DNA of 64,000 nt from Acinetobacter calcoaceticus ANC 3811 (GTDB lineage Bacteria; Pseudomonadota; Gammaproteobacteria; Pseudomonadales; Moraxellaceae): the NCBI RefSeq assembly GCF_000399665.1, contig NZ_KB976986.1:2439261-2503260 (forward strand), written 5' to 3'. The translations under genes and the position numbers were made by a program. Every line of letters begins with the position of its first letter. Position 1 is the first letter of the stretch. Below the pieces are notes generated by a model. The model searched no databases and was not told the DNA's origin. It saw only the letters and a list, made by a program, of their open reading frames with translations. Below are positions 1 through 8,523 of this stretch, piece after piece.

Positions 1-921
1 CTGATCAGTTGAAGTGCCGTGCGCATTCACATAAGCGATGTCTTTAGCTTCTACAGATGCATCTTTAAGTGCCAATTGCATACAGCGCCCCATCATCTCG
101 GCGTCTGGTTTTGTTACATGTTGCCCATCGGTATTGCTACCGTAGCCAATCACCTCTGCATAGATATGAGCACCTCGAGCTTTGGCATATTCGTATTCTT
201 CTAAAATTAAACAACCTGCCCCTTCACCAATCACCAACCCATCTCGCTTCGCATCAAATGGACGTGGTGTTTTTTCTGGTTGGTCATTCATGCCACTGGT
301 CGCGAACAATACATCAAAAACCGCTGCACCTGCTGCACTGAGTTCCTCAGCACCACCCGCAATCATGACCTGTTGTTTACCATATTTAATCGCTTCATAG
401 GCTTGACCAATGGCCATAGAACCAGAGGTACATGCACTTGAGGTCGGTAAAGTTAAGCCTTTTAGACCAAAATATACGGTCATGTTCACTGCACTTGTGT
501 GAGCCATCATGCGAATATAGGTTGTTGCATTAATCTTACTCATGCTCTGATGAAGCAACATGCTGGCAAACTCACCTACGGCCTCTACACTACCCGCAGA
601 GGAACCAAAAGCAACACCAGCTTCGCCACTAGACAAAATTTCATGCCCAAGCAAACCAGCATTTTGTAAAGCAGTTTCGGCACAAACTACAGACATAAGC
701 GCTACACGTCCCATCCCACGCGTAACCTTACGGTTAAAATGTTTTGGAACATGGAATGTTTCAACAGGCCCACCAAGCTTGGTCCGAAGGTCAACATATT
801 GCTCCCACTCTGGCATATAGCGTATACCGCTTTTGGCAGCGTCAAATCGAGCAAAGATCTCATCGGAGGTTTCACCTAAAGAGGTAATCCCAGCCATTCC
901 CGTTACAACCACACGTTTCAT
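1..921 (-). CDS. Beta-ketoacyl-ACP synthase of aryl polyene cluster (3' end cut by window edge)
   Basis: Thiolase-fold condensing enzyme, corresponding by position and content to the second ketosynthase (ApeR-like) of aryl polyene clusters; it would extend the polyene by malonyl units on an ACP. The 307 codons present begin MKRVVVTGMAGITSLGE, typical of FabF. The nucleophile is Cys164 in SSACTSGS. The first catalytic His lies in NAHGTSTDQ right at the window edge, so the second His and the C-terminus cannot be checked. The ATG at 921 overlaps the TAA of the upstream ketoreductase by one base (TAATG), which implies translational coupling. The family is certain; the exact role in chain extension is inferred from context. 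Confidence 0.93.
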   Translation of the reverse strand, partial: MKRVVVTGMAGITSLGETSDEIFARFDAAKSGIRYMPEWEQYVDLRTKLGGPVETFHVPKHFNRKVTRGMGRVALMSVVCAETALQNAGLLGHEILSSGEAGVAFGSSAGSVEAVGEFASMLLHQSMSKINATTYIRMMAHTSAVNMTVYFGLKGLTLPTSSACTSGSMAIGQAYEAIKYGKQQVMIAGGAEELSAAGAAVFDVLFATSGMNDQPEKTPRPFDAKRDGLVIGEGAGCLILEEYEYAKARGAHIYAEVIGYGSNTDGQHVTKPDAEMMGRCMQLALKDASVEAKDIAYVNAHGTSTDQ

Positions 922-1646
922 TAAATGAGCCCCCCATTCACAGAGATAACCTGTCGGGTTATATAAGAGGCTTCGTCTGAACATAAGAATTTTACTACGC
1001 TCGCCACTTCATCGACCTGTCCCATGCGTTGCAATGGAATCATTTTAAGCGCATGTTCTTTAACTTCATCGGTGACCATTTCAGTTTCAATCAGTCCAGG
1101 GGCTACACAGTTCACGGTAATTTTTCGCTTTGCCAATTCGAGTGCCAAAGCTTTGGTCGCACCAATCAATCCTGCTTTTGCAGCACTATAGTTGACCTGA
1201 CCACGGTTACCCATAATCCCAGAAACCGAAGATAAGGTGACAATACGACCACCTTTACGCAAATGAATCATTGGCATAACTAATGGTTTTAATACGTTAT
1301 AAAAACCGTCTAGGGAAGTCGAAATCACTTCATCCCAATCTTGATCGGTGAGTGCAGGAAAAGCTCCATCATGAGTAAGACCTGCATTGAGTACAACACC
1401 ATAGAATCCGCCGTGCTGTTCTACATCTTGTTCCAAAATCTGTTGAACAGTTTGGCGTTCATTTACATCAAACATTAAATAATGACTATTTTGTCCTAAC
1501 GCTTGAATCTCTTGTACGACTTGCTCAGCCTCTGCCTGACGCGAACGTGCATGCACAGTTACATCAAAACCAGCCTTTGCAAGTTGTAACGCAATTGCTT
1601 TCCCAATTCCTCGACTTGAACCTGTTACTAAAATTCGTCTTGTCAC
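921..1646 (-). CDS. 3-oxoacyl-ACP reductase, FabG-like (ApeQ-like)
   Basis: Short-chain dehydrogenase that would reduce the beta-keto group of the growing polyene with NADPH. The 241 residues have the usual SDR length and layout: cofactor glycine motif TGSSRGIG at 8-15, NAG at 87-89, and the catalytic triad Ser140, Tyr153 and Lys157 (YSAAK). It sits between the hotdog dehydratase (23 bases upstream) and the second ketosynthase (one-base overlap), the same order as apeP-apeQ-apeR in described aryl polyene clusters. All catalytic residues are present, so it should be active. It is not the housekeeping fabG, which lies in the fabD-fabG-acpP operon. Confidence 0.94.
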   Translation of the reverse strand: MTRRILVTGSSRGIGKAIALQLAKAGFDVTVHARSRQAEAEQVVQEIQALGQNSHYLMFDVNERQTVQQILEQDVEQHGGFYGVVLNAGLTHDGAFPALTDQDWDEVISTSLDGFYNVLKPLVMPMIHLRKGGRIVTLSSVSGIMGNRGQVNYSAAKAGLIGATKALALELAKRKITVNCVAPGLIETEMVTDEVKEHALKMIPLQRMGQVDEVASVVKFLCSDEASYITRQVISVNGGLI

Positions 1647-1669
1647 AATGTATTCCTAATTCTTTGTGG

Positions 1670-2095
1670 TTATTTAAATGGTGTTTCTGTTGGCTCAAAT
1701 ACACTTAACGTTGCCTGAATGCAGTGTTCAGCATATTGAATTTCACAGGAAAATTGCCCAAGTCCTTCATGAAAATATTGTTGTTCTATTTGAATGATCA
1801 ATCGAGAACCCAAGGCGAAATAAGGGATCGGTAAATTTAACTTACGCGTTCCCAATAAAAAACCGACTTTTGGCGCTTGTTTTGACTGCTGACCTTGCCA
1901 GCCTGAATAAGCACTAATCGTTTGTGCCATAATTTCAATGCTTGCCCATGTCGGCAAACCTTCTGCTTCACAAAACATCAGCTCTGGCGTAATCGTGAGT
2001 TCTGCTTGCGCTCGCCCTTCTTCAACCTCGGTTAAATGATCAACAAATACCATCGGTTGCTCATGAGGAATATATTGAATTGCATCGAGTTTCAT
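1670..2095 (-). CDS. Hotdog-fold 3-hydroxyacyl-ACP dehydratase (ApeP-like)
   Basis: Single hotdog domain of 141 residues, expected to remove water from the 3-hydroxyacyl-ACP and create each conjugated double bond. His11 (YIPHEQPM) and Glu54 (ASIEIMAQ) are spaced like the catalytic His/Glu pair of FabA/FabZ enzymes. There is no signal peptide or membrane segment. Its ATG overlaps the TGA of the ketosynthase upstream by one base. The cluster has a second dehydratase domain fused to the acyl ligase (11733-13391), matching the two dehydratases (ApeI and ApeP) of known aryl polyene systems. Function is inferred from fold, residues and context. Confidence 0.88.
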   Translation of the reverse strand: MKLDAIQYIPHEQPMVFVDHLTEVEEGRAQAELTITPELMFCEAEGLPTWASIEIMAQTISAYSGWQGQQSKQAPKVGFLLGTRKLNLPIPYFALGSRLIIQIEQQYFHEGLGQFSCEIQYAEHCIQATLSVFEPTETPFK

Positions 2096-3297
2096 CAGGG
2101 CTTCACTCCAAAAACAAGACTAATATTACTTCCCCCAAAAGCGAAAGAATTACTCATGACATAGCGAATGGATTGTTTTAGTTCAGCATCTTGCACATAG
2201 TTTTGGTCAGCCAAATCTGGATCAACCTCAACATTTTGATGTACAGGCAACCAACTTTGATCTTTTAAAACTTGCTCACAAATAAAAGCTTCTATGGCAC
2301 CCGCTGCACCGAGACAATGTCCAGTTTTATGTTTTGTACTACTTAAAGCAACTTGGTAGTCGCCAAAAACTTGCCTTACAGCCTTAATTTCCATTGCGTC
2401 ATTTTGTGGAGTTGCTGTTCCGTGCAAGTTGATATAACCCACTTCTTGAGCGGAAATATGTGTCATATCTAATGCACGTTGCATAGCTAAAGCTGCACCT
2501 TTGCCTTCAGGATGCGGGGCCGAAATGTGCCATGCATCCATAGATTCACCCGCCCCCATTAACATGACGGGTGCGGATGCTTTACTTAAAACAAAGAATG
2601 CAGCAGCTTCACCAATATTAATACCATCACGGTTTACACCGCAGGGCTGGCAAACATGTTCAGATAAACTTTCTAGGCTATTAAATCCATTTAGGGTCAA
2701 CTTACACAAGGTATCGACGCCACCCACCAGCACAACATCGGCTAAGTCTGCGTGAAGTAATCTCTGCCCTGCAGCTAATGCTTTAGCGCTTGAAGAACAA
2801 GCTGTTGAAATCGTATAAGCTGGCCCTTCCCATCCTAAGTATTGCTGTAATGCTTTCGCTAAACAACTCATTTCTTGGGGATAGTGGGATATCGATAGAT
2901 CGGTTTGTCCTTGAAAATATTGCTTAAGTAACAATTCATTATCTGCAATACCAGAAGTAGAGGTGCCCACCACAATGGCCAAACGTTTATTTTCAAAGGA
3001 TGCCGTATAGGCTTTTAACTCTATTTCAATTTCAGATAATGCGGTTAATGCAAAACGTAGATTACGTGAATCTACAGACTGTAAAGCATCAGGTACGCTC
3101 GAACATAATGGATGCGTATATTGTCCCACCCAAACATCACGATCAGCGATTAAATCATTACGCAAACTTAAGGTTTGCTGCGGCTGTTGTAATGCTTGTT
3201 TAATTTGATTAAGTTCGCAGCCTAATGCAGATAAACCAACACTAAATTGTATGCCTACTGCCATTGGAGCTGCGTTTTCTGAAGGTAAATGTTTCAT
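2095..3297 (-). CDS. Beta-ketoacyl-ACP synthase (ApeO-like)
   Basis: Full-length condensing enzyme of 400 residues with an intact active site: Cys167 in STACSSSA, His292 in NLHGTATPQND, Lys322 and His327 in the STKHKTGHCLGAAG motif. It should carry out decarboxylative condensation of malonyl-ACP with the aryl-polyenoyl chain. In described aryl polyene systems this ketosynthase pairs with a chain-length-factor-like partner; the truncated KS-like protein at 15262-15876 is the candidate here. The start overlaps the stop of the lipoprotein gene upstream by four bases (ATGA), and its stop overlaps the dehydratase start. Confidence 0.93.
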   Translation of the reverse strand: MKHLPSENAAPMAVGIQFSVGLSALGCELNQIKQALQQPQQTLSLRNDLIADRDVWVGQYTHPLCSSVPDALQSVDSRNLRFALTALSEIEIELKAYTASFENKRLAIVVGTSTSGIADNELLLKQYFQGQTDLSISHYPQEMSCLAKALQQYLGWEGPAYTISTACSSSAKALAAGQRLLHADLADVVLVGGVDTLCKLTLNGFNSLESLSEHVCQPCGVNRDGINIGEAAAFFVLSKASAPVMLMGAGESMDAWHISAPHPEGKGAALAMQRALDMTHISAQEVGYINLHGTATPQNDAMEIKAVRQVFGDYQVALSSTKHKTGHCLGAAGAIEAFICEQVLKDQSWLPVHQNVEVDPDLADQNYVQDAELKQSIRYVMSNSFAFGGSNISLVFGVKP

Positions 3298-3839
3298 TGC
3301 GTAGGACTTTCTTCTGTCTGCAAGGTGTTCTCAATCGAACTCAGCGTCATGGTATAAGGGACTTGTTCATTAATCAATTCAATGCTTCCTTGCCCTTGTT
3401 TAACCTGCAACACAGGCTGCTTTTCAATATAAACAATCTGCTTGTCTGCTTGTTGTTTCATCTCTACAGCTTGCTGCCCTAAATGCGAAAACTGAGGGTA
3501 TGTCGCAAACAAAAGGTCACGCACCACAAACTCAAAAGGCAATAAACGCATTTGATCAATACGCTGTTCAACATGGACCCAATGCCCATCAAACTGTAAC
3601 TTAAATAATTGTTGGCCTGTCAGGCTTAAAGCGACCATATCCAGTACAGCACCCTTTTGCTGTTGATATAACAAGAAGCTAAAACTTTGCTGCTTCCACT
3701 GAACTTCAACCTGATCTTGCCGTTGATAAGTCTGAGCCTGCCATAGAGGACTTTGCAGTCCTTTGGCATGTGGCATGACCTGACAACCATTTAAAAATAT
3801 AAAGCTACTGAGTAATATCGTTGCCCATTTGCGTTGCAT
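3294..3839 (-). CDS. DUF3261-type outer-membrane lipoprotein (ApeN-like)
   Basis: Predicted lipoprotein of 181 residues: a short charged N-terminus and hydrophobic stretch lead into a lipobox ending at Cys19 (FLNGC). The rest is Gln-rich and beta-strand-like and resembles the LolB-like DUF3261 proteins found in aryl polyene clusters. It lies two bases after the oxidoreductase gene and overlaps the next ketosynthase by four bases, so it is co-transcribed with the pathway. With the LolA-like protein and the MMPL exporter it probably delivers the finished lipid to the outer membrane. That role is an inference from domain type and neighbours. Confidence 0.82.
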   Translation of the reverse strand: MQRKWATILLSSFIFLNGCQVMPHAKGLQSPLWQAQTYQRQDQVEVQWKQQSFSFLLYQQQKGAVLDMVALSLTGQQLFKLQFDGHWVHVEQRIDQMRLLPFEFVVRDLLFATYPQFSHLGQQAVEMKQQADKQIVYIEKQPVLQVKQGQGSIELINEQVPYTMTLSSIENTLQTEESPTQ

Positions 3840-3841
3840 GG

Positions 3842-5137
3842 TTATCCCTCAAGTACCTGTTCTTGCGCCAAGCCTTCACGACAATATTCTGCCAAGGTGC
3901 TGAGTCTACGTTTGGCATTTTTATGGATTGGATTTTTTTCATCCCATGCATAACCAGCCAATAATGAAGAAATCATACGGCGAATACCTTCATTCTGATT
4001 TTGCGAGAACACCACATCTTGGAACTCACCTTCGTACCATGACTCAACATAGGCACGAAATACCTGAATGCCGCGGCGTAATGGTTTTTCATATTCTTCT
4101 AACCAGTCGACTTGCTCACCTTTTAAAACTCGTTCAACTAAAGGAACCGCCAAACTTGAAGATTTAAGCGCAATCGTCACACCTGATGAAAAGACTGGAT
4201 CAAGAAACTCACCCGCATTACCTAATAGTGCATAGTTGCGGTCTGCCAAATGTTTTACATTCGCTGAGTAGCCCACCAAAGTACGCACTGGTGTATCAAA
4301 CTTTGCACAGCGCAAGACATGTGACAAACTTGGCTCATCGGCTAAAATGCGTTTGAACATTGCCTCAGGCTCATTATCTTCAGCATTTTCAACTGTGTAT
4401 TTATCAAAAAAATCTTGTTCTGCAACGATACCAAAAGAAGCCCGTCCATCTGCAAATGGAATCAGCCAATACCATGCACGGTGATCTTTTTCATGCACCG
4501 TAATTAAAATTTTATTGCGGTCAAACTCTGGGTCATCTGTAATTCCATCTTCAATATGGGTAAACAGTGCACGTCGTACTGGAAAATTTGATGGGCTCTC
4601 TAAATCTAATAACTTTGGCAAAATTCGCCCAAAGCCACTCGCATCTAATAAAAACTTAGTTTGAATCTGATAACGCTGTTGTTCTTCATCTATTACAGTA
4701 AGTACAGGCTGTTCAGATGCAACATCCACATCTAAGACTTCATGTCCGAAGCGTATATCGGCACCATAAACTTGAGCCTGTTTGGCAAGTAAATTGTCAA
4801 AATCTGCACGGCGAACCTGCCAAGTAGTCCCCGGACCATCCGTAAATTTTTCTGTAAAGTTATAAAAGCTATGTTGTTTGCCGCGTAAAAAAGCGGCCCC
4901 ATTTTTAAATTGAAAAGCATATTGCTCGACATGCTCACGGACTGTTTCTAATAAACCAGCTTCTTCTAAAAATGCCATAGATTGAGGTAGCAATGACTCA
5001 CCAATCGAAAAACGAGGAAAATACTGTTTTTCAATGACCGTAACGGTATAGCCTTTTTTTCGAAGAAGTGCAGCAGCAGAACTACCTGATGGCCCAGCCC
5101 CAATAATCACGACGTCAATTTTTTCTATAGTGCTCAT
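3842..5137 (-). CDS. FAD-dependent oxidoreductase with halogenase-type motifs
   Basis: Flavoprotein of 431 residues in the flavin-dependent halogenase/geranylgeranyl reductase superfamily. The dinucleotide fold is near the N-terminus (G13-x-G15-x-x-G18 in IIGAGPSGSS). At 222-227 it reads WYWLIP, which fits the WxWxIP fingerprint of flavin-dependent halogenases, and Lys78 in FKNGAAF sits where halogenases carry the active-site lysine. Many relatives with this fingerprint are annotated only as oxidoreductases, so halogenation is a hypothesis; it might instead hydroxylate or desaturate the aryl head or chain. It lies between the exporter and the lipoprotein genes. The enterobacterial APE clusters I know of lack it, whereas the related Xanthomonas xanthomonadin pigments are brominated. 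Confidence 0.85.
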   Translation of the reverse strand: MSTIEKIDVVIIGAGPSGSSAAALLRKKGYTVTVIEKQYFPRFSIGESLLPQSMAFLEEAGLLETVREHVEQYAFQFKNGAAFLRGKQHSFYNFTEKFTDGPGTTWQVRRADFDNLLAKQAQVYGADIRFGHEVLDVDVASEQPVLTVIDEEQQRYQIQTKFLLDASGFGRILPKLLDLESPSNFPVRRALFTHIEDGITDDPEFDRNKILITVHEKDHRAWYWLIPFADGRASFGIVAEQDFFDKYTVENAEDNEPEAMFKRILADEPSLSHVLRCAKFDTPVRTLVGYSANVKHLADRNYALLGNAGEFLDPVFSSGVTIALKSSSLAVPLVERVLKGEQVDWLEEYEKPLRRGIQVFRAYVESWYEGEFQDVVFSQNQNEGIRRMISSLLAGYAWDEKNPIHKNAKRRLSTLAEYCREGLAQEQVLEG

Positions 5138-5166
5138 AGCACAATTTCCTTTTTAATTTATTCAAA

Positions 5167-7482
5167 TTATGAATGGTCTTTTAAATTTACAATATGTTTT
5201 TCATCTGCGGGGGTTAACAAAGTCGCATAGATAAATGAGAAGATAACCCCAAATAAAACCGTTAAACCAAAACAATGAATTGCATATGTATGGCTAAATG
5301 AAAGTAATCCAAAGCCGAGTAAGGTCGACATCATACATAAAAATAATGCCATTCCAACTACTTGCGGGTGATCATGTCCATGTCGATAAAAAATTGCATA
5401 GTCAACTCCAATCCCAATAATCAGAAAAGTCGCCATAATGCTAAACAAGTTAATTTCTACACCTAACCATGCCTGAACAGCAAAAGTGCTCAGTAATGCC
5501 AAGCTGACTGGTAGGACCAAAGGTACAATCGAACTTAATCCATAAATAAGCGCTAAACCAACCGCCAGACCAATTAAGGCATAAATCAGAAGATGTTGAG
5601 CCTGTACTCGATGTTCAGCAAACATTTGCGACATTTCGCTAATCGGTTGCTGGAAATGTATTTGATCATTCTGAAGTTGCTTTAACACGTCAGGTTGTTT
5701 TACCCCTGTCACCATGACTAATCGTTCATTGGTTTGAGGCTGTAAAAAAGCTAAAGGGTGACCTTTAAATACTGAAAAATCTAATAGTGGTTGTGTCGCC
5801 AGTTGCTGTTGCCACTGTAAAACGTCATTAACATTTAGCCCCATGCTTTGGGCATATTGCTGCAAAGTCGCTTTTGGAATATTTTTTAAAAGTTGTACAT
5901 TGTGTTGCTGCTCTGCCAATGGTGGAATCCATTGTCCCAGAGCTTGAAATGCACTGATTTTTCCGCTTGTTTGTAACTGTCGCAAGTGTCCAATCAGTTT
6001 CTGCTCTTGTTGCTGCATTTCATTTGCAGAAGCTGCTCGTACTACAAAATAATCACTGCTTTGTTGCTGGCCAAATTGTTCACGAACCGCTTGGTCTTGC
6101 TGTTTTAAGCTCGCGTCCATACCTTGTAAATTACGAATATCATCGTTACTTTTAAGATAGAAAAGACTCGCCGTACCTACTGCTAAAATGATTGCAATCA
6201 AGCTATAACGTATCTTCGCTCGCTCTTGGAACCATAACCGCGCTTGTCCAATCCACGACAGTGCTTTTATTGCTGGCTGGGCATTGAGTGCAGGTAATCT
6301 TGGTAATAGTAGAACACTACTGATCCACGCCGCAGTTAATCCTACAATTGAAAAGACCGCAATCTGCTTAAATCCTGGAAATGGAGTAAAACTCAAAAAG
6401 ATGTAAGCAACCAATGTGGTCATTAGGCCCATGAACAAGCTTGGCAATAATGGTTTTAAAATCTGGAACCCACCAAGCTTTCTATGCTGCGATTGCATCG
6501 CCATAAAATAAAATGAAAAATCGACACAAACACCAATTAGACTCGCACCAAAGACCAACGTCATCAGGTGAATTTCACCAAACACCCAATGGGTGACTGC
6601 AAATGCTACAAAGCTGCCAGTCGAAACTGCAATAAACTCGGTCACCAAAGGTCGCAGTGAGCGAAAGCCAAACCAAACCAGAAAAATTAAGCCCAATGTT
6701 GAGCCAACACCAATGGTTGAGATTTCCTGTTTGGCCGATTGCGTCCCAAAATTTGAAAACAAAATAGTTCCAGTCCAATGAGATTTTAATCCCATTGCAG
6801 CTAACTTTTGCTTAGTTTGCTCAATCCAAGTAGAGGTCTTTTCTTGATAATCAATATTGTATGGGCTTTGCGTCAACTGTAATACGAAAAGCCGAGAAAT
6901 GCCTTGCTCATGATGAATGGTGGCAAAGCCCTGCTCCATTTCAATATCTTGTTGTGACGGCGTTGCCAACTGCATGGCATAACGAGGGAACAATAACAGC
7001 GGGTCTTGCTTAAGTGACTCAGCAGTGACAGGCATACCTGGACTCATCATCTGCATCAGACTTTGTTCAGCCAGCGCCTCGTAATCCTGTTTTTGCAATA
7101 AGGCTTGATCTTGCGCACCCAACAAACCTGTTCGATGTTGATACAACTGTTTTGCAAATTGATCAAAATCAAGTTGTGGTTTGAGCGGTTGCCATAACGC
7201 ACTTTGCTTAGCTTGTGCTGTTAGAAACTCGGTGGCGTATTGTATCGCAGCTTCATCTTTGGCATCTACCACCACAAATACTTTATTGTTGAGTTGCTCA
7301 TTCATGTACTGCTGAGTACGTGCAAGTTCTGGGTCTTGCTGAACTTTAGGCAATAACGCAAAAATATTAGTTTGAATATGAATATCTTTATTCAGCCACG
7401 TCACGCCAAGCCCCACTGCAATGAGCAGCAGAGCAATTAACCAAAGCGCGGTGAACTTATTTTGCCAATTGGAAAATCGCAT
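5167..7482 (-). CDS. MMPL/RND-superfamily exporter (ApeM-like)
   Basis: Large inner-membrane protein of 771 residues. It has an N-terminal transmembrane segment (about 12-30), a large periplasmic loop, a cluster of membrane helices with sterol-sensing-like character (about 255-400), then a second helix, a second periplasmic loop and a second helix cluster. This two-fold layout is that of MMPL/RND transporters. In aryl polyene clusters this protein is thought to extract the lipid-linked product from the inner membrane. The first 26 bases overlap the end of the LolA-like gene, which supports joint production. Substrate specificity is inferred from the cluster. Confidence 0.9.
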   Translation of the reverse strand: MRFSNWQNKFTALWLIALLLIAVGLGVTWLNKDIHIQTNIFALLPKVQQDPELARTQQYMNEQLNNKVFVVVDAKDEAAIQYATEFLTAQAKQSALWQPLKPQLDFDQFAKQLYQHRTGLLGAQDQALLQKQDYEALAEQSLMQMMSPGMPVTAESLKQDPLLLFPRYAMQLATPSQQDIEMEQGFATIHHEQGISRLFVLQLTQSPYNIDYQEKTSTWIEQTKQKLAAMGLKSHWTGTILFSNFGTQSAKQEISTIGVGSTLGLIFLVWFGFRSLRPLVTEFIAVSTGSFVAFAVTHWVFGEIHLMTLVFGASLIGVCVDFSFYFMAMQSQHRKLGGFQILKPLLPSLFMGLMTTLVAYIFLSFTPFPGFKQIAVFSIVGLTAAWISSVLLLPRLPALNAQPAIKALSWIGQARLWFQERAKIRYSLIAIILAVGTASLFYLKSNDDIRNLQGMDASLKQQDQAVREQFGQQQSSDYFVVRAASANEMQQQEQKLIGHLRQLQTSGKISAFQALGQWIPPLAEQQHNVQLLKNIPKATLQQYAQSMGLNVNDVLQWQQQLATQPLLDFSVFKGHPLAFLQPQTNERLVMVTGVKQPDVLKQLQNDQIHFQQPISEMSQMFAEHRVQAQHLLIYALIGLAVGLALIYGLSSIVPLVLPVSLALLSTFAVQAWLGVEINLFSIMATFLIIGIGVDYAIFYRHGHDHPQVVGMALFLCMMSTLLGFGLLSFSHTYAIHCFGLTVLFGVIFSFIYATLLTPADEKHIVNLKDHS

Positions 7483-8086
7483 GCTCAGCAGCCGTTAGAG
7501 TCATCGGTTGAGAAGTCTGGTGACTAAAGCGAATAGTCGTTAAATTATTCGCTTTCTCGGTAATCACGATTTGGTTGACATACTGTTGCCCTTGAGCATC
7601 AACACGTACAAACAGCTTTTTAAACAAGCTACTTTTCGGAGTTAAGCTCATGCTCCAACCCGCTGGACTATAATTCGCACTTACCACATTAAAATTCTTT
7701 GCCAAAGCCTGTTCATTACCAGACATGAGCTGTAAGAATAAAGTCGCGACCGAACTATATGGCGATTGATCAACTTGTATTTGGCTAAATGTACGCTGAG
7801 TTTTCTGTACCAATTTGGTTGGGGTAACAATCAAATCTGCCTGCACAGGACGTTTGATTTGCCACGCTACACCATAAGATTTTGAGAACAACAAAGAGCC
7901 GTTGGATACAAAAGTTTTATTCAACGATGGCAATTTTTTTTGCTGCTCAAAATCAGCACGAACCGTAGGAGACTGTGACAGTTGCTGAAAAATTTGAGTG
8001 ATCTGTGTTGGCGCTGCATAGACTGCACTTAAACTGCTCATCCAAACAGCAGCACCTAAACCTAAAGTTTTGATGAATTGAGACAT
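7457..8086 (-). CDS. LolA-like periplasmic lipid carrier (ApeL-like)
   Basis: Exported protein of about 209 residues with a signal peptide ending near AVYAA-P, followed by a LolA/LolB-type half-barrel. Features include the early ADFEQQKKLPSL segment and a WSMSLTPKSS segment typical of LolA-type carriers. It would ferry the lipidic pigment across the periplasm from the MMPL exporter. I place the start at the ATG at 8086, which overlaps the upstream TGA by one base (TGATG); a GTG one codon earlier is possible and would add one residue. It is not the housekeeping lolA, judging by its location within the cluster. Confidence 0.88.
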   Translation of the reverse strand: MSQFIKTLGLGAAVWMSSLSAVYAAPTQITQIFQQLSQSPTVRADFEQQKKLPSLNKTFVSNGSLLFSKSYGVAWQIKRPVQADLIVTPTKLVQKTQRTFSQIQVDQSPYSSVATLFLQLMSGNEQALAKNFNVVSANYSPAGWSMSLTPKSSLFKKLFVRVDAQGQQYVNQIVITEKANNLTTIRFSHQTSQPMTLTAAEHAIFQLAK

Positions 8087-8514
8087 CACGTATTCCTCTT
8101 CGGTTGAAACTCAGACCATGCATTTAAGCGATCAAATAAAACCTGTGGCGACTGGAAACACATTTCACGAGCTTCAATATTCACCGCTACCTGTGTGGTA
8201 TAACCCTTGGTTAAACGTTTCCCTGACTCAGCATCAAAAATCAAATAATCAATTTTCAAACGGTTTTCCCATTCTTTTAAAATGGCCCGAACCCGAATCT
8301 TTTGTTCAAACTCGATACCGTATGCATAGCGAACATGGCTTTCAATCACAGGCCATGCATAGCCTGATTCTTTCATCTGCATATAGTTGTAATGAAATTG
8401 ATCGAGCAATTTACAGCGCGCAATTTCAAAATATTTTAAATAGTGCCCATGCCAAACCACATTCATGGTATCGACATCATGAAATGGAATTTCAATGATT
8501 ACATCTGCATGCAT
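8086..8514 (-). CDS. 4-hydroxybenzoyl-CoA-type thioesterase (ApeK-like)
   Basis: Hotdog thioesterase of 142 residues. The N-terminal FHDVDTMNVVWHGHYLKYFE segment matches the 4HBT family, with Asp15 in the position of the catalytic aspartate and a conserved His-x-x-Tyr step after it. It probably releases the finished or stalled chain from the ACP or frees mis-primed carriers. It lies nine bases after the ammonia-lyase gene and overlaps the LolA-like gene start. The family is clear; whether it releases product or proofreads cannot be told from the sequence. Confidence 0.87.
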   Translation of the reverse strand: MHADVIIEIPFHDVDTMNVVWHGHYLKYFEIARCKLLDQFHYNYMQMKESGYAWPVIESHVRYAYGIEFEQKIRVRAILKEWENRLKIDYLIFDAESGKRLTKGYTTQVAVNIEAREMCFQSPQVLFDRLNAWSEFQPKRNT

Positions 8515-8523
8515 TGGCTCACC

